A stretch of 33,761 nt of DNA, from positions 1 to 33,761 of the forward strand of contig JBIKSI010000019.1 of NCBI GenBank assembly GCA_044348665.1, written 5' to 3'. This DNA comes from M2408 sp044348665 (GTDB taxonomy: Bacteria; Bacteroidota; Bacteroidia; Flavobacteriales_D; Crocinitomicaceae). The notes beneath the pieces are model-generated. The model searched no databases. It saw only the letters and a program-made list of their open reading frames with translations, and had not been told where the DNA came from. Made by a program: the position numbers and the translations under genes. This document shows positions 23,778 to 32,744 of the stretch, piece after piece (the stretch's first letter is position 1; every line of letters begins with the position of its first letter).

Positions 23778-24866
23778 ATGAAAAAAGTAACTTTAATAGC
23801 CGGAGCAAGACCAAATTTTATGAAAATTGCACCTATTATTCACGCCATTCAAAAGGCAAAATTGAACGGTGAAAACATTGATTTTCGATTGGTTCATACG
23901 GGTCAACATTATGATAAAAAGATGTCTAATGATTTTTTTGTAGAATTGGAAATCCCGGAGCCTCATGTCAATTTAAAGTCTGGTGGTGGTTCACAAGCAG
24001 AACAAACGGCAAGTATTATGATAGGTTTTGAGAGAGAATTAATAGCCAATCCCACAGATTTGGTTTTAGTGGTTGGAGATGTGACCTCTACAATGGCTTG
24101 TTCCATCGTAGCTCAAAAACTCCATACAAAAGTAGGTCATGTAGAGGCAGGAATAAGATCTGGGGATTGGAGTATGCCTGAAGAAATTAACCGTTTAGTA
24201 ACAGATTCTATTACCAATTATTTTTTTACAACTTCAGAAAATGCCAATTTAAATCTTCTTAATTCAGGGGTTAAAAAGGAATCTATCTTTTTTGTAGGGA
24301 ATACCATGATAGATACTCTATTAAAACAACGCTCGAACTTTCGAAAACCCTTTATATGGAACGACCTTAATCTAAAGAAGTCTGAATATATTGTAATTAC
24401 TTTACATCGACCTGCAAATGTTGATGAAGATAATAAGTTAAAAGAATTAATTAATGAAATAATAAATAACACTAGAGATTTACCTTTAATTTTCCCCGTT
24501 CATCCTAGAACAGCTAAAATATTGGAGAGTTTGGGGATTTCAAATCCACGATTACATTTAACCGAACCAATGAGTTATTTAGAATTTAACTATTTGGTTG
24601 AGAATGCAAAAGCTGTGGTTACAGATTCAGGCGGAATAACAGAGGAGACCACAGTTTTAGGTGTGCCATGCATGACTTTGCGAGACAACACAGAACGTCC
24701 AGAAACTGTAAGTTACGGGACAAATGAACTTATTGGTACTAATCCGAAATCAATAGCTCCTGCAATGGACCTTTTATTCTCAGGTAAATGGAAAAAAGGA
24801 ACAATACCTGAAATGTGGGATGGTAATACTTCATCAAGAATCATAGATATAATTCTAAATTTGTAA
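23778..24866 (+). CDS. wecB: UDP-N-acetylglucosamine 2-epimerase, non-hydrolysing
   Basis: 362 residues with a GT-B-like fold. Conserved segments are GARPNFMKIAP (9-19), HTGQHYDKKMS (40-50), VVGDVTSTMA (98-107), HVEAGIRSGDWSMPEEINR (121-139, catalytic Asp/Glu), LHRPANVDE (209-217), FPVHPRT (239-245) and DSGGITEETTVLGVP (283-297). It interconverts UDP-GlcNAc and UDP-ManNAc. It probably supplies UDP-ManNAc to the dehydrogenase at 15120 and/or the WecG-type transferase just upstream. It has its own 157-bp upstream region with inverted repeats, so it may be regulated separately from the rest of the locus. Confidence 0.95.
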   Translation: MKKVTLIAGARPNFMKIAPIIHAIQKAKLNGENIDFRLVHTGQHYDKKMSNDFFVELEIPEPHVNLKSGGGSQAEQTASIMIGFERELIANPTDLVLVVGDVTSTMACSIVAQKLHTKVGHVEAGIRSGDWSMPEEINRLVTDSITNYFFTTSENANLNLLNSGVKKESIFFVGNTMIDTLLKQRSNFRKPFIWNDLNLKKSEYIVITLHRPANVDEDNKLKELINEIINNTRDLPLIFPVHPRTAKILESLGISNPRLHLTEPMSYLEFNYLVENAKAVVTDSGGITEETTVLGVPCMTLRDNTERPETVSYGTNELIGTNPKSIAPAMDLLFSGKWKKGTIPEMWDGNTSSRIIDIILNL

Positions 24867-25045
24867 ATAAGATATTATTTTACTTTTTTGCAATGAATGA
24901 TGTATTTCAATAATAATATGAACCCTAATGTTTTTTGAGGTCAATTTTGTCTGTAAGTAGCCAGTTGTATATGTGATTAATTTGTATTATATTATTTTGG
25001 TTTTAATCTTATTAAAAATAAATTATAAATTTTTTAAAAATCTGT

Positions 25046-26461
25046 ATGAATAGTAAGTCGTCCCAGTTATTAATAAAGACTTCAAAATACATTAAAATGT
25101 TTTTGTTGTTATTGGATGTGTTAGTGTTGAATTTTTCATTTGCAATTTCTGTTTTTATAATTTTTAAGCGATTTTCTTTTAATGAGGACGATAATTTTTA
25201 TTCAATCATTTTGTTTGCAAATTTAATTTGGATATTGTTAATAGGTGTTTTTAATGCCTATCAAATTATGCGTGTTGAACCAACAGAGAAAATTTTGTCT
25301 AGGTCGGTTAAAATGATTTTGAGCGAGATTGTTGTTTTATTTTTAGTTGTCTATATCTTGGATTTTAATTCAATTCAAAAACTGCTTGTACTAATTTTTT
25401 CAGTTTTATTTTTATTTTTGGTAGTTTCCTTTAAATCAATTGCTCTTTTAGTGCTAAGAAACCTGCGCAAAAAAGGATTAAACAATAAAAATGTTGTAAT
25501 AATTGGTGTTAACAAAAATGGACTTGAATTAGAAAGGATTTTAAAAAAAGAGGTTTCATTTGGTTATAAAGTTTTAGGTTTTTTTGCAGTAGATGATAGT
25601 CAAAGTACAGTCAGTTCTAAAATAATTGGGCATATTGATGGTTTTGTTGAATTTATTAAAAACAACGAAGTAGATGAAGTTTATTTTGCTTCTATGACAT
25701 ACCCAGAGAAAAAAACTAAAGAAATAATCTCTATATGCGAAAAGAATTTTATTCGATTTAAAATTGTCCCTCATTTTAATCAATACACATTAAATAGACA
25801 TGTCACGATTGATTTTTATGATGATTTACCTATTATAATTTTGAGAAAAGAACCATTAGAGAATTTATTTAATAAATCAATTAAACGGTTATTTGATATC
25901 TTCTTTTCGCTTTTCGTGATAGTGTTGGTGATGCCTTGGTTATTCCCACTAGTTTATTTAATTCAAAAATTGACATCCAGAGGTCCTGTGTTCTTTGTTC
26001 AATTAAGGTCAGGACAAGATAATAAGGTTTTTAAATGTTTGAAATTCAGGACAATGCATTTAAATGATAAAGCTAATGAGATTGGAACTCTTGATAACGA
26101 TCCAAGAATAACACCATTCGGAAAAATACTTAGAAAAACGAGAATAGATGAATTACCTCAGTTTTTCAATGTTTTTGTCGGTCAAATGTCTGTTGTTGGT
26201 CCGCGACCTCACATGTTGAAGCATACAGACGAATATTCTAAATTAATTGATGAGTTTTTGATACGGCACTATGTAAAACCGGGAATTACTGGTTGGGCCC
26301 AAGCAACAGGTTACATTGATGAATCTCGCAAATTACAAGAAATGCAGGACAAAGTTAAAAATGATATTTATTACATTGAAAATTGGTCATTCATGTTGGA
26401 TTTAAAAATTATTTTTTTAACAGTATACAACGCAATAAAAGGCGATAAAAATGCTAAATAG
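25046..26461 (+). CDS. Initiating polyprenyl-phosphate glycosyl-1-phosphate transferase (WcaJ/PssY/WbaP type)
   Basis: 471 residues. Four membrane segments lie at about 17-40, 55-73, 92-107 and 113-136. A Rossmann-like domain follows (VVIIGVNKNGLELERIL near 150-166). The catalytic bacterial sugar-transferase domain starts with the re-entrant/membrane helix FDIFFSLFVIVLVMPWLF. It continues with KFRTMHLND, TRIDELPQFFNV, MSVVGPRPHM and KPGITGWAQATGY, all hallmarks of the family. It moves a sugar-1-phosphate (often glucose or galactose; donor not readable) to undecaprenyl phosphate. It is the last gene of the locus. The 179-bp gap before it shows no strong promoter or hairpin that I can see. Confidence 0.94.
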   Translation: MNSKSSQLLIKTSKYIKMFLLLLDVLVLNFSFAISVFIIFKRFSFNEDDNFYSIILFANLIWILLIGVFNAYQIMRVEPTEKILSRSVKMILSEIVVLFLVVYILDFNSIQKLLVLIFSVLFLFLVVSFKSIALLVLRNLRKKGLNNKNVVIIGVNKNGLELERILKKEVSFGYKVLGFFAVDDSQSTVSSKIIGHIDGFVEFIKNNEVDEVYFASMTYPEKKTKEIISICEKNFIRFKIVPHFNQYTLNRHVTIDFYDDLPIIILRKEPLENLFNKSIKRLFDIFFSLFVIVLVMPWLFPLVYLIQKLTSRGPVFFVQLRSGQDNKVFKCLKFRTMHLNDKANEIGTLDNDPRITPFGKILRKTRIDELPQFFNVFVGQMSVVGPRPHMLKHTDEYSKLIDEFLIRHYVKPGITGWAQATGYIDESRKLQEMQDKVKNDIYYIENWSFMLDLKIIFLTVYNAIKGDKNAK

Positions 26462-26474
26462 ATAGATTAAGACC

Positions 26475-26521
26475 AAAAAAAAAAGGTTTTTTTTAAAAAA
26501 AAATTGTTTTTTTAAAAAAAA
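26475..26521. other. Block of alternating A and T homopolymer tracts upstream of the ompA-like promoter
   Basis: The order is A10-GG-T8-A9-TTG-T7-A8 in under 50 bp. The first A10/T8 pair could act as a weak terminator for the preceding gene. The whole block could also be an UP-element-like, intrinsically stiff or bent region for the strong promoter, whose -33 TTG is embedded in it. Confidence 0.55.
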
Positions 26522-26533
26522 TAATTAACTTTG
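26504..26533 (+). promoter_or_regulatory. Strong Bacteroidota promoter of the ompA-like gene
   Basis: TTG at 26504-26506, a 19-bp spacer, then TAACTTTG at 26526-26533, followed by CCACGTA. Both boxes and the spacing fit the Bacteroidota consensus. The ATG follows 24 bp later. Confidence 0.85.
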
Positions 26534-26557
26534 CCACGTAATTTAAGAATATAGTAT

Positions 26558-27922
26558 ATGAAAAGAATTTTAATCGTAACAAGTTTGGCACTAAGCTCAT
26601 TGTCTTTTGGTCAAGCTAACTTCAACAAAATGTCAGTTGACTTTGGTTGGGGTATTAACAAGGCCTTCACAGGACCAATAGTTGGTAAGGCAAATAGAAA
26701 GAGTTTTACTCATTTTGATTTAGGAACAAGATATATGTTGACTAACAAATGGGGATTTTATGGTGGTTTAATGTTTGAAAACTACAAAACTACCATCAAT
26801 AAAATGGATTATACTACAAATTCGTTCGCTATCAAACTTGAAGGTGTAATGAATTTTACAAATATAACTGATTTAGCTTCCTTTTCTAAGAAGCTTGGTG
26901 TTTATGTTCATTCAGGGCCAAGTTTAGTATTAAACATGGGTAAAACAACAGAAGCTAACAGATCGTATGATGTTGACAAATTAGCAGGATGGACTGCTGG
27001 TGTTACATACCAATACAAAGTTTCTCCGAAATTGGCTGTTAAAACAGATATTTCTGTAGTTGCTTACTTGCAAGGTGAAAGAACACTTGATCTTCAATAT
27101 AGAAAAGATGGAGGTTTAACGAATGGATTTGATGGTTCTACAGGTTTCTTAACTTTTGGTGCTAACTATTACTTAGGTGATAAAGCTGAACACGCTGATT
27201 GGACTCCAACACAATATGGTGACATGGAAGCAATGGCTGCTTTGAAAGCAAAAATTGAGAAAGCTGAAAAAGACATGATGGATGATGATAAAGATGGTGT
27301 TCCAAACTATTTAGATCAAGAGCCAGGTACTGCAGCAGGTGCTAACGTTGATACAAAAGGTAAAACTGTAAAAGTTGAAAAAGTTGTTGATATGGATGGT
27401 GATGGAGTATTAGATGTTAATGACTTCTGTCCTACAATCAAAGGTGCTGCTTCTGCAAACGGTTGTCCAGATAAAGATGGTGATGGTATCTACGATTTCG
27501 CTGACAAATGTCCAAATGCTGCTGGTTTAGCTGCTGATGGTGGATGTCCAGTTGTAAAACAAAAAGAGAAAGAAATCATGCAAAAAGCAATGGCTGGTGT
27601 TCAATTTGACAACGGTAAAGCTACAATCATCAAGAAATCAACTCCAATCTTGGATCAAGTTGCTAAAGTTATGTTAGAGAATCCTACATACAATCTAGCG
27701 ATCAACGGTCACACTGATAATGCAGGTGATCCTGGTAAAAACTTACAATTATCAATTGATAGAGCTAAGTCTGTTAAGGCTTACTTAATGGGTAAAGGTG
27801 TGGCTGAATCTAGATTAACTTCTAATGGTTACGGAGATACACAACCAAAAGCTTCTAATGCAACTGCTAAAGGTAAAGCTTTAAACAGAAGAGTTGAATT
27901 CATAGTTTCTTTCGAACAATAA
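26558..27922 (+). CDS. OmpA-family outer-membrane protein with thrombospondin type 3 repeats
   Basis: 454 residues with a signal peptide (MKRILIVTSLALSSLSFGQ). The N-terminal half is a small beta-barrel: alternating strands such as WGFYGGLMFENYK and SFAIKLEGVMNF, ending FGANYYLGD. The middle carries Asp-rich calcium-binding repeats (DDDKDGVPNYLD, DMDGDGVLDVNDFCP, DKDGDGIYDFADKCP). The C-terminal OmpA domain has VQFDNGKATI, INGHTDNAGD and NLQLSIDRAKSVKAYL, and ends NRRVEFIVSFE; it binds peptidoglycan. The promoter matches consensus and codon use is regular (GGT, GCT and AAC-rich), so it is probably highly expressed. Role: structural outer-membrane anchor. Confidence 0.93.
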   Translation: MKRILIVTSLALSSLSFGQANFNKMSVDFGWGINKAFTGPIVGKANRKSFTHFDLGTRYMLTNKWGFYGGLMFENYKTTINKMDYTTNSFAIKLEGVMNFTNITDLASFSKKLGVYVHSGPSLVLNMGKTTEANRSYDVDKLAGWTAGVTYQYKVSPKLAVKTDISVVAYLQGERTLDLQYRKDGGLTNGFDGSTGFLTFGANYYLGDKAEHADWTPTQYGDMEAMAALKAKIEKAEKDMMDDDKDGVPNYLDQEPGTAAGANVDTKGKTVKVEKVVDMDGDGVLDVNDFCPTIKGAASANGCPDKDGDGIYDFADKCPNAAGLAADGGCPVVKQKEKEIMQKAMAGVQFDNGKATIIKKSTPILDQVAKVMLENPTYNLAINGHTDNAGDPGKNLQLSIDRAKSVKAYLMGKGVAESRLTSNGYGDTQPKASNATAKGKALNRRVEFIVSFEQ

Positions 27923-27945
27923 GAAAACAATAATAAAATTAATTA

Positions 27946-27979
27946 TAAAAAGAGTTCTGATTTTTCAGAACTCTTTTTT
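27946..27979 (+). terminator. Rho-independent terminator of the ompA-like gene
   Basis: 10-bp perfect stem AGAGTTCTGA / TCAGAACTCT with a TTTT loop. It is extended by A-T pairs and followed by a T run. It starts 24 bp after the stop codon and isolates purM from ompA. Confidence 0.92.
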
Positions 27980-28009
27980 ATTTTATAGACTTTTTTAAAT
28001 CTAGTTTCT

Positions 28010-28017
28010 TAACTTTG
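28010..28017 (+). promoter_or_regulatory. -7 promoter element of purM
   Basis: TAACTTTG, identical to the boxes before the ompA-like and second TonB-receptor genes, 14 bp before the ATG. No good -33 TTG. Confidence 0.6.
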
Positions 28018-28031
28018 CACAAAATTATTCA

Positions 28032-29198
28032 ATGTCAGATATTCGTTACAACCTAAGAGGCGTCTCTGCTGGAAAAGAAGATGTTCATAATGCAATAAAA
28101 AAAATTGATAAAGGATTGTTTCCTCAAGCGTTCTGTAAAATTGTTCCAGATTACTTAAGCTATGATGATGATTATTGTATTGTGATGCATGCTGATGGTG
28201 CTGGTACAAAATCTTCCTTGGCTTATATGTATTGGAAGGAAACAGGTGACTTGTCAGTTTGGAAAGGGATTGCGCAAGACGCGTTGATAATGAATCTGGA
28301 TGATTTGCTGTGCGTTGGTGCTACAGATAATATTTTATTGTCATCCACAATTGGTAGAAATAAGAATCTAATTCCTGGTGAAGTATTATCAGAAATCATT
28401 AATGGTACGGAAGAACTTTTAGAAGACCTCAGAAATAATGGTATTGGTATTCAGTCAACAGGTGGAGAAACTGCTGATGTAGGAGATTTAGTGAGAACGA
28501 TAATCGTTGATTCAACAGTTGTGGCGCGAATGAAACGTGCTGAGGTAATTGATAATAAAAATATTCAAGATGGTGATGTGATTGTAGGACTATCATCTTC
28601 TGGTCAGGCAAGTTATGAAAGTTTGTATAATGGCGGAATGGGAAGTAATGGATTAACTTCTGCTAGACATGATGTTTTTTCTAAAGTGTTGGCAACTAAA
28701 TACCCTGAAAGTTTCGATCAAAGTGTTCCAGAAGAACTTGTTTATTCAGGTTCTAAGAACTTAACTGATTCAGTTGAAGGAAGTCCTTTGGATGCTGGGA
28801 AATTGGTTTTATCGCCAACTCGTACTTATGCTCCAATTATCAAGGCTATTTTGGATAAACATAGAAGTGATATTCATGGAATGGTTCATTGTAGTGGTGG
28901 TGCTCAAACTAAGGTTTTACACTTTGTAGAGAATTTGCACATCATAAAAGATAATTTGTTTCCAACACCACCTCTTTTCAAGATGATTCAGGAAGAATCA
29001 AATACGGATTGGAAAGAAATGTATAAAGTGTTCAATATGGGGCATAGGATGGAGATTTATGTTCACCCAGAAATTGCACAATCGCTTATTGAAATTTCTA
29101 CATCATTTGGTGTGGAGGCACAAGTTATTGGAAGAGTAGAAAATTTTGAAGGAAAAAAAGTTACTATTCAATCTGAATATGGACATTTTGAATATTAA
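28032..29198 (+). CDS. purM: Phosphoribosylformylglycinamidine cyclo-ligase (AIR synthase), Bacteroidota form
   Basis: 388 residues. The N-terminus MSDIRYNLRGVSAGKEDV and the substrate/ATP site HADGAGTKSSLAYMYW are typical of the Bacteroidota version. ALIMNLDDLLCVGAT and STGGETADVGDLVRT are conserved PurM/AIR-synthase segments. IVGLSSSGQASYES and VHCSGGAQTKVL continue into the C-terminal domain. It closes the imidazole ring in purine synthesis (FGAM to AIR, ATP-dependent). It differs from E. coli PurM in length and spacing, and databases sometimes label it AIR synthase-related protein. It has its own promoter and is followed 24 bp later by prfA, probably co-transcribed. Confidence 0.9.
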   Translation: MSDIRYNLRGVSAGKEDVHNAIKKIDKGLFPQAFCKIVPDYLSYDDDYCIVMHADGAGTKSSLAYMYWKETGDLSVWKGIAQDALIMNLDDLLCVGATDNILLSSTIGRNKNLIPGEVLSEIINGTEELLEDLRNNGIGIQSTGGETADVGDLVRTIIVDSTVVARMKRAEVIDNKNIQDGDVIVGLSSSGQASYESLYNGGMGSNGLTSARHDVFSKVLATKYPESFDQSVPEELVYSGSKNLTDSVEGSPLDAGKLVLSPTRTYAPIIKAILDKHRSDIHGMVHCSGGAQTKVLHFVENLHIIKDNLFPTPPLFKMIQEESNTDWKEMYKVFNMGHRMEIYVHPEIAQSLIEISTSFGVEAQVIGRVENFEGKKVTIQSEYGHFEY

Positions 29199-29222
29199 TT
29201 TTTAATATTACATTTATTTATA

Positions 29223-30305
29223 ATGCAAGAATTATTAAAAAAATTAGAAGGAATTAATTACCGCTTCATTGAAGTTTCTACTTTGATTGTGGATCCAGAC
29301 ATCATTTCAGACATGGATCGTTATGTCAAATTAAATAAGGAATACCGTGATTTAGAGGAAATTGTAAGCGTTTATAAGCAATACAAAGATATTCTAGATA
29401 ATTTAAAAAATGCTAAGGAATTATTGACCACTGAAGAAGATCCTGAAATGCGTGAAATGGCAAAGATGGAAATTGATGAGTTGGAAAATAAACGCCCAGA
29501 CTTAGAAGAGCAAATTAAGATGTTGCTTATCCCAAAAGATCCTGAGGATGATAAAAATGCCATCATGGAGTTGAGAGCTGGAACAGGTGGTGATGAGGCT
29601 TGTATTTTTGTGGAGGATTGTTTCAGGATGTACACGCTTTATTTTAAAGAAAAAGGCTGGAAATTTGAAATTTTAAATTCCCAAGAAGGAGGAACAAAAG
29701 GCTATAAAGAAATCTCCATGGAGGTTGAAGGTGAAGGAATTTATGGAATGTTGAAGTTTGAGTCTGGTGTACATCGTGTGCAACGCGTTCCAGAAACTGA
29801 ATCTCAAGGTCGTGTGCATACTTCAGCGATTACAATCGCAGTTTTACCGGAAGCGGAAGAGGTTGACTTCGAATTGGATATGGGAGTTGTGCGAAAAGAT
29901 ACTTTTAGAGCATCTGGAGCCGGAGGTCAGCATATTAATAAAACGGAATCAGCGATTCGATTAACGCATTTACCAACAGGAACAGTAGTTGAATGTCAGG
30001 ATGGTCGTTCTCAACATAAAAACTTAGCAATGGCAATTTCTGTATTACGTTCAAGACTTTACCAAAAGGAATTGGATCGTGTACACGAAGAAAGATCTGC
30101 TCAAAGAAAATCCCTAGTTTCTACAGGTGATCGTTCTGCAAAAATTAGAACATATAATTATCCACAAGGGCGAATTACCGACCACAGAATTAATAAAACT
30201 ATTTATAATCTGAGTTCCTTCATGAATGGAGATATCCAAGATATGATTGATTCTTTGAAAATGGCAGAAAATGCCGAAAAAATGAAAAACGAAGGGAATT
30301 TGTAA
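29223..30305 (+). CDS. prfA: Peptide chain release factor 1
   Basis: 360 residues, standard RF1 length. The peptide-anticodon loop reads HRVQRVPETESQGRVHTS with PET at 190-192, the RF1 PxT type, so it reads UAA and UAG. The catalytic motif GGQ is at 234-236 within SGAGGQHINKTESAIR. The N-terminal coiled-coil domain precedes MELRAGTGGDEA. It hydrolyses peptidyl-tRNA at stop codons. It follows purM closely. The 110-bp gap after it shows no clear hairpin terminator. Confidence 0.97.
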   Translation: MQELLKKLEGINYRFIEVSTLIVDPDIISDMDRYVKLNKEYRDLEEIVSVYKQYKDILDNLKNAKELLTTEEDPEMREMAKMEIDELENKRPDLEEQIKMLLIPKDPEDDKNAIMELRAGTGGDEACIFVEDCFRMYTLYFKEKGWKFEILNSQEGGTKGYKEISMEVEGEGIYGMLKFESGVHRVQRVPETESQGRVHTSAITIAVLPEAEEVDFELDMGVVRKDTFRASGAGGQHINKTESAIRLTHLPTGTVVECQDGRSQHKNLAMAISVLRSRLYQKELDRVHEERSAQRKSLVSTGDRSAKIRTYNYPQGRITDHRINKTIYNLSSFMNGDIQDMIDSLKMAENAEKMKNEGNL

Positions 30306-30389
30306 TTCATTTTCTATAAGCTTTTACACGGTCAGTTCTTTTTTGTTTTTTTAACAGTTAGAATAGAGTCAACTAAAACAATTCAGCAT

Positions 30390-30397
30390 TAACTTTG
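30390..30397 (+). promoter_or_regulatory. -7 promoter element of the TonB receptor/DUF4249 pair
   Basis: TAACTTTG, 18 bp before the ATG at 30416. The TTG within it is not the start codon of the following gene. No good -33 TTG was found. Confidence 0.6.
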
Positions 30398-30415
30398 TTC
30401 CCTAAAAAACAATTT

Positions 30416-32743
30416 ATGAGATTTATTTTCAGTTTATTATTTATTTCAATAAACTTACTTGCATTTTCGCAAAACAAATACACAATCAGCGGTTCAATTA
30501 AAGACGCCTCAAAAGGGGAAGAATTAATTAATGCAATTGTTAAGGTAAAAGGACAAAATTTAGGTGCTAGATCCAACGAATACGGGTTTTATTCCTTGAC
30601 CTTACCTGAAGGAAACTATACTTTTGTAATCACAGCTTCTGGATATGTTAATCAAGAGCTTGTAGTCGACTTGAAGGCAAATGTAAGTATGGATTTTAGT
30701 TTAGAAGTTCAAAAAACTGAAAAAACGCTTGAGGTTAAAGAAGTTACAGTTTCTGGAATCAAGCAAGATTTAAACGTAAAGGATCCAGTTATGGGAGTTG
30801 AACGTTTAGATCCAAAGGAAATCGCTAAAATCCCAGTTCTTTTAGGAGAAAAAGATATCATTAAAACCATTCAACTTTTACCAGGTGTAAAAAGTGCTGG
30901 TGAAGGAAATTCAGGTTATTTTGTGCGTGGTGGTGGAGCTGATCAAAATTTAATTTTATTAGATGAAGCGCCAGTTTACAATGCAACACATTTATTAGGT
31001 TTTTTCTCAACATTTAATTCCGATGCGATAAAAGATGCGGTTCTTTACAAAGGGAATCAACCTGCGAATCTTGGAGGACGATTATCTTCTGTTTTGGATA
31101 TCAAAATGAATGAAGGAAATAACAAAAGATACAATGTGAGTGGAGGATTGGGTTTGATTTCATCGCGTTTAAACGTGGAAGGTCCAATTGTGAAAGATAA
31201 ATCATCCTTTTTGATTACGGGACGAAGAACCTATGTAGATGTCTTTTTAAAGGCTTCAGACCGGTTTAAAGACAATATCTTATACTTCTACGACTTGAAT
31301 GCTAAGTTGAATTATAAAATAAGCAAAAAAGATAGAATCTATTTGTCTGGTTACTTCGGTCGTGATGTGCTCGGAGTTGGCGAGTCTTTCGGCATTGATT
31401 GGGGGAATGCCACAGGAACCTTACGTTGGAATAGAATCGTAAGTGAAAAATTGTTTTCAAATACTTCATTTATCTACAGTTCTTACGATTACAACATTTC
31501 TATTGCTGCAGGAAATGTTGATTTTGACATTCTTTCAAAAATTAGAGATCTTAACTTTAAGCAGGAATTTCAGTACTTTGCCAATACACGCAATAAAATA
31601 AAATTTGGTGCCAACATTATTCGTCATTCATTAACTCCTGGTCAAATTGAAGCAAATTCAAGCGCAGGAATTAACTTTGAAAAACTAAGACCTACCAATT
31701 CGCTTGAAAATTCTGCCTTCATAACAAATGATTGGTCTGCAAACGAAAATATTACCGTAAATTACGGATTGAGAGTAAGTGCTTTCTCCTTGTTGGGAAA
31801 TGGATCAAACTTGTATTCCTACGATGCAGATGGAAAAGTAACTGACACGATGGTTTATAAACAAAATGAACTTTACAAAACCTATTTCAACTTTGAACCC
31901 CGTTTTTCTTTCAGTTGGGCATATTCAAAAACAGCATCTTTTAAAGCAGCTTTTGCTAGAAATGCACAAAATATCCATTTGATTTCAAATTCATCCGCAG
32001 CTTCACCTACTGATGTTTGGTTGGCTACTTCCTTGAATGTTAAACCTGAGTTAGCAAATCAATATTCTGTTGGTTGGTTCAAAAATTTTGCTGAAAACAT
32101 GTACGAATTTAACGTTGAAACCTATTACAAAACCTTAGAAAATCAAATTGATTATCGTAATGGTGCCAACACCCAAGCAAATGAATTACTGGAAGGTGAA
32201 TTGTTATACGGAATTGGTCGCGCTTATGGCGTTGAATTGATCTTGAAAAAGAAACAAGGTAAATTCACTGGTTGGTTTGGATACACATTATCAAAAACTG
32301 AGCGTAAGGTTGATGGGATTAATGAGAATGAGTGGTACAACGCGCGTCAAGATAGAACGCATGATTTATCAATCGTTGGAATTTATGACATTTCACCTAA
32401 ATTATCTGTTTCAGCATTATTTGTTTTCTATACTGGAAATGCAGTAACTTTTCCAACTGGGAAATATGAAATTGACGGACAAACACAATTCTCCTTTACT
32501 GAAAGAAATGCTTCCAGAATGCCAGATTATCACCGTTTAGATTTGGGTGTTACTTGGTATAGAAAAAATACTGAAAAATTTGAAAGTAGCTGGAATTTTT
32601 CTGTGTACAATGCGTATGCTCGTGAAAATGCTTTTACTATTTCATTTAGAGAAAATGCGGATGATCCTTCTAAAACTGAAGCAGTTCAAACAGCATTATT
32701 TAAAATTATTCCAGCAATTACATACAATTTCAAATTCAAATAA
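30416..32743 (+). CDS. TonB-dependent receptor with N-terminal carboxypeptidase-regulatory-like domain
   Basis: 775 residues from the ATG at 30416, giving the signal peptide MRFIFSLLFISINLLAFSQ. A TTG start 21 bp upstream would lie inside the promoter box. Residues about 20-105 form a CarboxypepD_reg-like beta-sandwich (KYTISGSIKDASKGEEL, SNEYGFYSLTLPEGNY). The plug domain follows (DIIKTIQLLPGVKSAGEG, YFVRGGGADQNLILLDEAP, NLGGRLSSVLDI). The remainder is the 22-strand barrel. It is a SusC-like outer-membrane transporter. The next gene encodes a DUF4249 lipoprotein, a pairing frequent in Bacteroidota, so the two probably form one uptake complex. The substrate is not known. Confidence 0.94.
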   Translation: MRFIFSLLFISINLLAFSQNKYTISGSIKDASKGEELINAIVKVKGQNLGARSNEYGFYSLTLPEGNYTFVITASGYVNQELVVDLKANVSMDFSLEVQKTEKTLEVKEVTVSGIKQDLNVKDPVMGVERLDPKEIAKIPVLLGEKDIIKTIQLLPGVKSAGEGNSGYFVRGGGADQNLILLDEAPVYNATHLLGFFSTFNSDAIKDAVLYKGNQPANLGGRLSSVLDIKMNEGNNKRYNVSGGLGLISSRLNVEGPIVKDKSSFLITGRRTYVDVFLKASDRFKDNILYFYDLNAKLNYKISKKDRIYLSGYFGRDVLGVGESFGIDWGNATGTLRWNRIVSEKLFSNTSFIYSSYDYNISIAAGNVDFDILSKIRDLNFKQEFQYFANTRNKIKFGANIIRHSLTPGQIEANSSAGINFEKLRPTNSLENSAFITNDWSANENITVNYGLRVSAFSLLGNGSNLYSYDADGKVTDTMVYKQNELYKTYFNFEPRFSFSWAYSKTASFKAAFARNAQNIHLISNSSAASPTDVWLATSLNVKPELANQYSVGWFKNFAENMYEFNVETYYKTLENQIDYRNGANTQANELLEGELLYGIGRAYGVELILKKKQGKFTGWFGYTLSKTERKVDGINENEWYNARQDRTHDLSIVGIYDISPKLSVSALFVFYTGNAVTFPTGKYEIDGQTQFSFTERNASRMPDYHRLDLGVTWYRKNTEKFESSWNFSVYNAYARENAFTISFRENADDPSKTEAVQTALFKIIPAITYNFKFK

Positions 32744-32744
32744 G

